A DNA stretch of 64,000 nt, from NCBI GenBank assembly GCA_029945945.1, contig JAQSDM010000005.1, forward strand, positions 372,001 to 436,000. The letters are read 5' to 3'. The notes below the pieces were generated by a model. That model did no database searches. It was given only the letters and a program-made list of their open reading frames with translations, and was not told the origin of the DNA. Made by a program: the position numbers and the translations under genes. Below, piece by piece: positions 43,197 to 51,056 of this stretch. Position 1 is the stretch's first letter, and each line of letters starts with the position of its first letter. The stretch is from Algoriphagus sp. (lineage in GTDB: Bacteria; Bacteroidota; Bacteroidia; Cytophagales; Cyclobacteriaceae).

Positions 43197-44585
43197 TTAT
43201 TTTCCTCTTATCCGCTCCACATCCGCGATTTCAATTTCCAGTGGATCTCCCAATAACTTGGAGCCTGATTCGGTGATCACATAGGCATCTTCCACTCTGA
43301 TCCCCCCGAAACCACGGTATTCGGCCAGTTTATCATAGTTGATGTATTCGCTGTGCAGGTTTTCTGCCTGCCATTGATCGATCAGTTGCGGGATAAAATA
43401 GATTCCTGGTTCGATCGTAACCACGTATCCTTTCTCCAGTTCTTTGCCGAGTCTGAGCGATTTCAGACCAAACTGTTTGCTCTTTTTGAGTTCGTCGGTG
43501 TAGCCCACATATTCCTCACCCAAGTCTTCCATATCATGGACATCCAATCCCATCATGTGTCCCAATCCACATTGGAAAAACAAGGCATGAGCGCCTCGTT
43601 CAACCGCATCGTCAAGATTACCTTTCATGAGTCCAAGATCTTTCAGGCCTTCAGCCAGTTTTCTACAAGCGAGGAGATGAACTTCTTTGAATCGAATCCC
43701 AGGCTTTAGTGCGGCGACTGCGGCTTGATAGGCATTGAATACAATCTGATAGATTTCTTTTTGTGTCGGAGAAAATTCAGGACCTACCGGAAAAGTCCGG
43801 GTAATATCCCCCGCATACCGCATGGCTGATTCCGCTCCAAAATCACCCAAAAGCATTTTTCCTGTTGTCAGGGTATTGGAATAATTGTGGTTGTGGAGGA
43901 TTTGACCGTCGATAGTGATGATTGGAGCAAAAGATAAATGACCTCCCAGAGCCAACGCTTCCCCATTTACCAATCCCAGAAGTTGGTATTCCTTCATACC
44001 GGGTTTGGCTTCCTTCATCGACCGCTTATGCATTCTCACACTGATGTTCACTGCTTTGTTGATCTCCGTTATTTCCTCTTCAGTCTTTATGGATCGGAGC
44101 GCAACAATAGATTTAATAAAATCTACAGACGCTCTGCCAGGGATTTCGGAAACGGGAAAATGGAGCCATTCGGAAAGTTTCTGTGTGTTTTCTGGTCGGT
44201 AAGGAGGGAGGAAATGGATTTGCTGATTGGCAGCTTTGTCCAAAAACTTCGAAAGTTCATTTATGGGCTGGTTGATTTTGATTCCTACTGCTTCGGCCAA
44301 TTCGGAAAGAGGAGGATGGGCTCCTTGCCAAATCACTTCCACTGTGGTCAGATTATCTCCAAAGATGATTTCCTGATCCTGATCGATATCGATGATCGCC
44401 GCAAGTCCGGGCATATCCAATCCAAAAAAATAAAGGAACGAACTGTCCTGCCTGAATGGATACCAATTGTCTTTGAAGTTGCTGCTGCTTTCTTCATTTC
44501 CCAGGAAAAGCAAGACTCCGGAGCCAACTTTTAGCTTTAATTGGTTCCTGCGTTCGATGTAAGTTTCTTTCGAAAAGGTCTTCAT
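43197..44585 (-). CDS. Xaa-Pro aminopeptidase (M24B)
   Basis: A 462-residue cytoplasmic metallopeptidase that removes an N-terminal residue before proline. The N-terminal AMP_N domain spans about 5-135 and the pita-bread domain follows. Metal ligands are seen in LLGDFGAESAMRYAGDITRTF (two Asp), CGLGHMMGLDVHD (His), VTIEPGIYF (Glu) and GGIRVEDAY (Glu). The spacing between the two Asp residues is one longer than in E. coli PepP, as is common in Bacteroidota. No signal peptide is present. It starts 12 nt after the stop of a secreted dipeptidyl peptidase, so the two form a proline-peptide degradation operon. Confidence 0.93.
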   Translation of the reverse strand: MKTFSKETYIERRNQLKLKVGSGVLLFLGNEESSSNFKDNWYPFRQDSSFLYFFGLDMPGLAAIIDIDQDQEIIFGDNLTTVEVIWQGAHPPLSELAEAVGIKINQPINELSKFLDKAANQQIHFLPPYRPENTQKLSEWLHFPVSEIPGRASVDFIKSIVALRSIKTEEEITEINKAVNISVRMHKRSMKEAKPGMKEYQLLGLVNGEALALGGHLSFAPIITIDGQILHNHNYSNTLTTGKMLLGDFGAESAMRYAGDITRTFPVGPEFSPTQKEIYQIVFNAYQAAVAALKPGIRFKEVHLLACRKLAEGLKDLGLMKGNLDDAVERGAHALFFQCGLGHMMGLDVHDMEDLGEEYVGYTDELKKSKQFGLKSLRLGKELEKGYVVTIEPGIYFIPQLIDQWQAENLHSEYINYDKLAEYRGFGGIRVEDAYVITESGSKLLGDPLEIEIADVERIRGK

Positions 44586-44597
44586 AAGTAGTTCAAT

Positions 44598-46820
44598 TTA
44601 TCTTCCTCCTGCCGGCAAACTTCTCAGCCAAAAGGTTTTCATGGTTTCCCGTAAGTGAAGCGAAGTGTTTTCACGTTCGTTGATGCTGTGCGAGCGCATC
44701 GGGTAGGACATCATGGAGAATTGTTTGTTGTATTTGATCAGTTTGTCTACCAGCATTTCAAAACTCTGGTAGTGCACGTTGTCATCGCCTGTACCATGAA
44801 TGATCATCAGTTCTCCTTGGAGGTTTTCTGCATACGTGATCGGCGAACCATCCCGGTAACCTTTCTGATTATCATCCAGAAGTCCCATATACCGCTCCTG
44901 ATAGGTGGCGTCATACAGTCGTTGGTCGGAGACAAAAGCCAATGCCAAACCGGCTTTGTAAATCTCCGGAAAGCGGAACATCAAATTGAGCGTCATCTGC
45001 CCACCTCCACTCCAACCCCAGGAACCGACTCGGGTAGGATCTATGAAATTATAGGTTTTCAGGACTTGCTCAACTGCTGCTTTTTGGTCGTAAGAGGCAA
45101 GGATTCCTATTTGGCCATAGATGGATTTGCGCCAATCTCTTCCTCTCGGAGTTTTGGTGCCACGGTTATCGATACTGATCACTACATATCCCAATCGTGC
45201 CATATAATGGTGCCATAAGTCCCCATCCGCCCAATTATCCTGAACAGTAGAACTTGCAGGTTCCCCATAGACGAAAGCGATGAGTGGATACTTCTTACTA
45301 GGATCGAAATCCTTGGGCTTGATCATCCATCCGTCCAATTCAACTTCTCCAATATTCACCTTGAAAAATTCTTTAGGGTTCAGTCCTAAAGCGGCAACCT
45401 TGGATTTTAACTCCTGATTCTCTTCTAAAACTCTGACAGTTTCATGTTTGGGAAGACTGACTAAGGAATAGACTGGCGGTGTCGTAGTATTTTGAAACGT
45501 GTGAATTGCAAATTTTGAGTCGGTCGAAATCTGATAGGCATTTTGTCCGGACAGCTCCATTGGGGTAATCCGCTCAGCTTTTCCAATTTTAGTCAGAGAA
45601 CTGCGATAAAGGTACCGTTGGGTAAAGTTGTCAGGCGAGGCGATGTAATACACAAAGCCGTTGGCAGGATCGATATGACTGATGCGCTCCACATCAAATT
45701 CCCCTTGTGTGACCAATTCGGTTGTTTTGCCGTCTCTTGAAACTTTGTACAAATGCAGCCAGCCGTCTTTTTCGCTGGTCCAGGTGAAATGTTTCTCCCC
45801 ATCGAGCCAACGGATATTGTCGTGGATTTCCAAAAATGCAGCGTCTTCTTCGACTAAGGTTTTTGACAAAGCCAACGTTTGGATGTTTCCGGTCCAGATG
45901 GTATTGATGTTTTGGCGACGGTTAAGCTGTTGTACCATCACTTCCTGAGAATTTGGGATAAATTCCATTCTTGCCAGGTAATTATTTCTGGGATCACCCG
46001 GAAAATCAAACCACCTGGTTTGCCCACCTTCGCTTGATACCACCCCGATTTTTACTGCTGAGAGGGTTTGCCCGACTTTTGGATAAGGCAATGGGATAGG
46101 TTTCGAATAGAGGGAATCAATGTTGTTGATCAGGTAGAAAGTTCCAACACCTTTGGTGTCGGATTGCCAATAGGCAATGTTTTTCCCGTCAGGGCTCCAC
46201 CTGAATCCATCCCGACACTCCAATTCCTCCTCATATACCCAATCAAATGTGCCATTGATGGTGAATTCTCCGCCGTCTGATGTGATTTGAGTGATTTTGC
46301 CTGATTCAAGAGACTCTGCAAAAATGTTATTTTGACTTACATAGGCCACTCTGCTGGCATCAGGGGAAAATTTGGCAAACATCAGCGTGGTGGCCGGGAT
46401 GCCCTTGCCCAACTGACTCAACTTTCGGGTTTTCAAATCCAATATCCAGTAATCACCGCGGGTATGATAGCGCCAAACTTTTCTGGTATTGGTGAAAATA
46501 AGCAGCTTGCTGTTGTCCTCTGACCAGTGATAGTCCGCTACTGCCAGCGGTTTGCTTTCCCCTGCGGGAGTTAATTCTTCAGCGGAAACTAAAATCGATC
46601 TGTCCCCTTTTATTGCGTCGTATTTGACGATGTCGTCTCCATCCAGCTTGGAGCTTTTTTCAATACTTGAATATCCTTGCCCATCTTTCATCCATCGGAT
46701 CGGCCCGAATCTATTCTGTTTGTAAACTCCATTCTTGAAAATGTCTGGTAAGGTGAGCTCTGATTGAGAAAACACTTCATCTCCGAAAACCAATAAAAAA
46801 ACAAATACTATGTACCTCAT
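44598..46820 (-). CDS. Dipeptidyl peptidase IV (S9B)
   Basis: A 740-residue exported serine peptidase that releases X-Pro dipeptides. The start at 46820 gives a clear signal peptide (IVFVFLLVFGDEVFSQ); the frame is open 19 codons upstream but those residues are polar and improbable. The N-terminal part is a DPPIV-type beta-propeller carrying the EE motif YEEELECRDGF. The catalytic domain has Ser604 in GWSGGG, an Asp in GTGDDNVH and a His in MRSHSINER. It is 12 nt upstream of the Xaa-Pro aminopeptidase on the same strand. Together they handle proline-containing peptides from outside the cell. Confidence 0.93.
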   Translation of the reverse strand: MRYIVFVFLLVFGDEVFSQSELTLPDIFKNGVYKQNRFGPIRWMKDGQGYSSIEKSSKLDGDDIVKYDAIKGDRSILVSAEELTPAGESKPLAVADYHWSEDNSKLLIFTNTRKVWRYHTRGDYWILDLKTRKLSQLGKGIPATTLMFAKFSPDASRVAYVSQNNIFAESLESGKITQITSDGGEFTINGTFDWVYEEELECRDGFRWSPDGKNIAYWQSDTKGVGTFYLINNIDSLYSKPIPLPYPKVGQTLSAVKIGVVSSEGGQTRWFDFPGDPRNNYLARMEFIPNSQEVMVQQLNRRQNINTIWTGNIQTLALSKTLVEEDAAFLEIHDNIRWLDGEKHFTWTSEKDGWLHLYKVSRDGKTTELVTQGEFDVERISHIDPANGFVYYIASPDNFTQRYLYRSSLTKIGKAERITPMELSGQNAYQISTDSKFAIHTFQNTTTPPVYSLVSLPKHETVRVLEENQELKSKVAALGLNPKEFFKVNIGEVELDGWMIKPKDFDPSKKYPLIAFVYGEPASSTVQDNWADGDLWHHYMARLGYVVISIDNRGTKTPRGRDWRKSIYGQIGILASYDQKAAVEQVLKTYNFIDPTRVGSWGWSGGGQMTLNLMFRFPEIYKAGLALAFVSDQRLYDATYQERYMGLLDDNQKGYRDGSPITYAENLQGELMIIHGTGDDNVHYQSFEMLVDKLIKYNKQFSMMSYPMRSHSINERENTSLHLRETMKTFWLRSLPAGGR

Positions 46821-47112
46821 TATACTCTGGTTTAAATGATCAATATCTAATTTTCCTAGGGCCGAACAGGAATTCAACTCTATAATAGTTCTTGTTTAGA
46901 TCAAACCAATATCTGATGCAAGACCTATCAAACCAGAATTAAATTCAAATCGGAAAATAATATAAAATAAGGCTGGCAATAATGACAATATCCGGCAGTT
47001 TTGAAAAAAAGAAACCGTTAGATTTTTAGATATTAGACTTATTTGGCCATATTTAATAGAGTGAAAATCTCAATTCCGTTTAAATTTATTTTGTGCCTTA
47101 AAGAATAATCCA

Positions 47113-48681
47113 ATGAACTATCCAAGCATTTTTAATGATGTAATCGGTCCGGTCATGAGAGGCCCTTCAAGTTCCCATTGTGCTGCTTCCCTTAGAATTG
47201 GAAGGATATGCCATGACTTGATGGATGGTAGGATCTCCGAAATACAGATTGATTTTGATCCTAACGGTTCCTTGGCCACCACCCACAAAGAGCAAGGTTC
47301 AGACATGGGATTGTTTGGTGGATTTTTGGGTTGGGAAGCTTATGATGAGAGATTGGTGAATTCTGAAATGCACATCGGCGCTGCAGGCATTCAGGTAAAG
47401 ATCGACATCAGGGACATTCAGGCAGAGCATCCGAATACGTATAAAATCACCCTGAGAAATCCCTGGGAGACTCATCAGGTAATAGCCATTTCCACAGGAG
47501 GCGGGATGATAGAGGTAATCGAGATCGATGGGGTAAAGGTCTCCTTGGCTGGAGATTGCTTTGTCACCTTGATTTATTCTAAAGAAATGAAAAAGGTGAA
47601 AAGCTACCTTCAACAATCCGGTATTCTTGAAGAGTCGGAAATTCACACCGACGAAGGGGATTTTTTAGCCATAAAATCACAGTCTTTTCTGGATGGAACG
47701 TTGGTTGAGGAACTGAAGGCAATCGACGGAGTCTCACAAGTCAAACAAATCAAGCCGGTATTGCCGGTACTTACCGGGAAAAATCAGACTGTTCCATTCA
47801 TTACCTGTGATGAGATGCTTGCTTACAACGAAGGCAAGAATTTGAGCTTATGGGAATTGGCGGTCAGATACGAAAGTATCCGCGGCAATATCACCTCAGT
47901 GGAAGTGCTTGCCAAAATGGAAGAGATTCGAATCATTCTCAAAAATGCGGTAGAAACAGGGTTGAAAGGAACCCATTTTGAGGATCGGATTTTGGGTCCT
48001 CAATCCGTGAAATTCAAATCCATGATGGAGGACCGGAAACTGATCAGCGGGGATGTTTTGAACCGGATTATCATGTATGTGTCGGCCATCATGGAGGTCA
48101 AGAGTTCCATGGGTGTGATCGTCGCAGCCCCGACGGCAGGTTCATGCGGTGCTATGCCCGGAGCAGTTTTGGGAGTGGCTGATTCCCTTGGACTTTCTGA
48201 TGAAGAGACAGTAAAAGCTTTAATGATAGCCGGTTTGATAGGGGTTTTTATAGCAGCCCATTCCACTTTTGCTGCGGAAGTGGGAGGCTGTCAGGCTGAA
48301 TGCGGTTCCGGAGCCACCATGGCTGCCGCTGCGATTGTTCATTTAGCGGGAGGTAACTTAAACCAAAGCATTTCTGCTGCATCAATGGCGTTACAGAGTT
48401 CGTTGGGTATGATCTGTGATCCAATTGGAAATAGAGTAGAGGCTCCTTGTCTGAACAGAAATGTGATGGCTGCCTCCAATGCACTTTCCTGTGCCAATAT
48501 GGCCCTGGCAGATTATGACCATTTGATTCCGTTGGATGAAGTAATTGAGACCATGTACGAGGTAGGAAAAAGTATCCCTAACACCTTGCGGTGTACCAAT
48601 CTGGGAGGACTTTCCATTACCAAAACCGCCAAAGAAATCGAAGCCAGACTTACACAAAAGCATTTTTATAAGAGTTGCTAG
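47113..48681 (+). CDS. sdaA: L-serine ammonia-lyase, iron-sulfur-dependent, fused
   Basis: A 522-residue single-chain L-serine dehydratase (serine to pyruvate and ammonia). The beta domain comes first (PSSSHCAASLRIGR near 17-30 and the DPNGSLATTHKEQGSD segment), then an ACT-like part, then the alpha domain with APTAGSCGAMPG and the Fe-S cysteines in GGCQAECGSG, MICDPI and EAPCLNR. The 4Fe-4S cluster acts as Lewis acid and is oxygen-sensitive, as in related enzymes. It is transcribed divergently from the dipeptidyl peptidase gene with 292 nt between; an upstream TATTTTG is a weak -7 candidate. It ends before a cluster of palindromic repeats. Confidence 0.93.
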   Translation: MNYPSIFNDVIGPVMRGPSSSHCAASLRIGRICHDLMDGRISEIQIDFDPNGSLATTHKEQGSDMGLFGGFLGWEAYDERLVNSEMHIGAAGIQVKIDIRDIQAEHPNTYKITLRNPWETHQVIAISTGGGMIEVIEIDGVKVSLAGDCFVTLIYSKEMKKVKSYLQQSGILEESEIHTDEGDFLAIKSQSFLDGTLVEELKAIDGVSQVKQIKPVLPVLTGKNQTVPFITCDEMLAYNEGKNLSLWELAVRYESIRGNITSVEVLAKMEEIRIILKNAVETGLKGTHFEDRILGPQSVKFKSMMEDRKLISGDVLNRIIMYVSAIMEVKSSMGVIVAAPTAGSCGAMPGAVLGVADSLGLSDEETVKALMIAGLIGVFIAAHSTFAAEVGGCQAECGSGATMAAAAIVHLAGGNLNQSISAASMALQSSLGMICDPIGNRVEAPCLNRNVMAASNALSCANMALADYDHLIPLDEVIETMYEVGKSIPNTLRCTNLGGLSITKTAKEIEARLTQKHFYKSC

Positions 48682-48700
48682 GGAGCTAGAAAATCTCATT

Positions 48701-48860
48701 CATGTTTGGGCTAAAGCCCGATGGAAATTGGATATCAATTCAAGAATGGAATGGGCTAAAGCCACATTCCAATTCAGAGGACAGGGATTTTAGGCGAGAG
48801 CCATATTCCAATTCATATGGTGGAAATGCTATGAATTCCCTCCAACTGAAGTTGGAGGGA
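48701..48860. repeat. REP-like cluster of short palindromes between convergent genes
   Basis: Several short inverted repeats crowd between sdaA and the GH31 gene: GGGCTAAAGCCC at 48708-48719, GGAATGGGCTAAAGCCACATTCC near 48748-48770 split into arms around CTAAAG, and a perfect 9-bp stem CCCTCCAAC / GTTGGAGGG (48838-48859). The phrase ATTCCAATTCA occurs twice. Such CTAAAG- or TGAA-centred palindromes resemble the REP elements mobilised by RAYT transposases in Bacteroidota. No RAYT gene is in the window. They may also terminate both genes. Confidence 0.65.
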
Positions 48861-48864
48861 GAAA

Positions 48865-51036
48865 TTAATGCTTAACCGTCATCCATCGCCAAACAATATC
48901 TCCGTAGTTATAATTGTTTTCCTTCAATGCTTTAGAACTTCCTACTAAATCTCCTTCCATGTTTTTGGTTGATTTGAGTTCTGTCAGGGAGTACTCATCA
49001 CGCTCATAGTCAAAGCTCATTCCGTCATCATTGTATAGTAGGTAGGAATTTTCCTTTGTTCCGTAATGTCTGACTTCTAAAGATTGATCTGACTTGTTTT
49101 TGTCTACTGTTGATAACATGGGTATGATACCTCCATCTTTCACAAAAAGCGGTATTTCTTCGAGTTTAGTCTTTATGGTAATAGTCTCACCATTGCCTGC
49201 ATATTCCCCGGTATAGAAATCGAACCAATTCCCTTTTGGAAGGACAATCATACGCTCCTTTTGTCCGGTAAATACCGGGGCTACCAGAATGGAAGGCCCC
49301 ATCATGTATTGATCAGTGACTTCCAGTCTTTTTTGCTCGGCATATGGATTTTTCGCGTCATCCAGTTCACTTCCATCCAATGTCTCCTGAGAGTCATATC
49401 CACTCTCCAATACCATAGCTCTGAAAGGAGGGATGCCCTTTTCATTGTATTCATAAAAAGCGGTGTAGAGGTAGGGGAGAAGTTTCATTCTCAGCTCAAT
49501 GGTATTTCTGACCATGTCTGTTACTTCCGGGAAACTCCATGGTTTTTTGCCGGAAGACCAGGCATTGAGCATCATAAGCGGAGAGAAACTAACCGTTTGA
49601 AATCGGCGAATCCATTCCTCTGCGGAATCAGCGCTTCGAATTTCGGGAGTCCACAAAAGTCCTGACAAGGAGGAATTTGCCAATGCTGTCACATATCCCT
49701 GATGATCATAATAATCGCTGTACAACACAAAATTGTGATTACTGGCTCCTATATAAGCGGATCTGATCAGATTGTAAGTCCGCTGATTTTGTTCCTTGAA
49801 GTGACGGTCAAACATGTCCATCATCATCATGCCATAAAGTTGTCTAATTTCTACCGCATCATTTCCTGAAGGGAACGTGGCATGATCGGGCCATAACCAA
49901 ACATCGTACCCATCAACTTCATCAAATTTATACCCACTCACGCCGATTTCTAAATGATTCTTCTGGTGATGTTTCAAAAACACTGCTTGGGCTTCGGGAA
50001 TAGTAAAATCCGGAACTTCTCCTAACCAGACCGTATGACTACCGGTGAAGGGACTGATGTCTTGGTACATGGTTGAAACCGGTGCTACATAAGGATTCTC
50101 CCATAGATTTACTTTTATGCCTTTTTTATCTAAAGTCTGGACAAAGTTTTTGGAGTCTGGGAAGCGTGTACTGTCCCAATCGAAAGAACCCGGGTAGGCA
50201 AAACTTTGCCAGCCCGGCTCAAGTCCTATTACATCTAAAGGGAACTTGTTTTCTTCAAAATCCTGTATTTCTTTCAATACATCCTCGTCAGTACTTTCGG
50301 TGTGCATTCTGTGCCAGAATCCTAATCCCCATTTAGGAGGGATGATTCCGCCTCCAAAAAACAGGTTATATCGCTGGACTACTTCGAGGGTTGTTTGTCC
50401 GGAGAAAACAAATATTTCCATTCCGCCTCCTTCTACACTAGCTTCAACTGCGTCAGACAACGGACGTGCAGACCAATTTTCCCCCGTTGTCCGGTCTATG
50501 CGTTCAGGTAGTTTGCTGTCTTTTCTGTTACCCACCCCAACATGGATTTTTACACGCTTTGACGAATTGATTAAAACGCCATACCCCTCACTTGAAATAT
50601 AAAAGGGAACTGGTGCGTGAGTGTATCCTTTTGTCCCTCCGTAATGGTCCACTTTTAGAGTATAAACTTCACTGCGTCTGTTTATCCCCTCAAACTCCAA
50701 TCCTAAGCCATAGATTTGTTCTGTTTCACTCAGTGGCAATCGTATACTTGCTCGATTTGGAGTAAGAAGACTTCGACTGGCATCTTGAGCAAATGGGAAT
50801 GGAGAATCTCCCAGCGCATCGATAGCATCTGTTTTGGGTGCACTTGCATAATCCATGGGGTTTAAACCCATTTCTCCAAAACTTGCCTTCCAAATCCCCG
50901 GCATTATCTTTTCCCATTTCAATTCATCCATCTCTGAAATCAGGGTGTTTTGTGCGTATCCATTCGAACAAAACAGGATAAGTAGCGATAGTAGTAATTC
51001 GGACTTAAAAAGACTTCTTTCTGATTTCCTTTTCAT
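48865..51036 (-). CDS. GH31 family alpha-glucosidase / alpha-xylosidase
   Basis: A 723-residue exported glycosidase with signal peptide ending NGYAQ (residue 29). It has the GH31 N-terminal beta domain, then a TIM barrel with WGLGFWHRMHTEST, FPLDVIGLEPGWQ and the nucleophile segment GYKFDEVDGYD, with Asp372 as the nucleophile. A C-terminal beta region with LPKGNWFDFYTGE is typical. It releases alpha-linked glucose or xylose from oligosaccharides. It follows a cytochrome-propeller lipoprotein with only a 20-nt gap and is probably in one operon with it. The exact linkage is not readable. Confidence 0.92.
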   Translation of the reverse strand: MKRKSERSLFKSELLLSLLILFCSNGYAQNTLISEMDELKWEKIMPGIWKASFGEMGLNPMDYASAPKTDAIDALGDSPFPFAQDASRSLLTPNRASIRLPLSETEQIYGLGLEFEGINRRSEVYTLKVDHYGGTKGYTHAPVPFYISSEGYGVLINSSKRVKIHVGVGNRKDSKLPERIDRTTGENWSARPLSDAVEASVEGGGMEIFVFSGQTTLEVVQRYNLFFGGGIIPPKWGLGFWHRMHTESTDEDVLKEIQDFEENKFPLDVIGLEPGWQSFAYPGSFDWDSTRFPDSKNFVQTLDKKGIKVNLWENPYVAPVSTMYQDISPFTGSHTVWLGEVPDFTIPEAQAVFLKHHQKNHLEIGVSGYKFDEVDGYDVWLWPDHATFPSGNDAVEIRQLYGMMMMDMFDRHFKEQNQRTYNLIRSAYIGASNHNFVLYSDYYDHQGYVTALANSSLSGLLWTPEIRSADSAEEWIRRFQTVSFSPLMMLNAWSSGKKPWSFPEVTDMVRNTIELRMKLLPYLYTAFYEYNEKGIPPFRAMVLESGYDSQETLDGSELDDAKNPYAEQKRLEVTDQYMMGPSILVAPVFTGQKERMIVLPKGNWFDFYTGEYAGNGETITIKTKLEEIPLFVKDGGIIPMLSTVDKNKSDQSLEVRHYGTKENSYLLYNDDGMSFDYERDEYSLTELKSTKNMEGDLVGSSKALKENNYNYGDIVWRWMTVKH

Positions 51037-51056
51037 ATTAAGGGATTAGTAAATTA

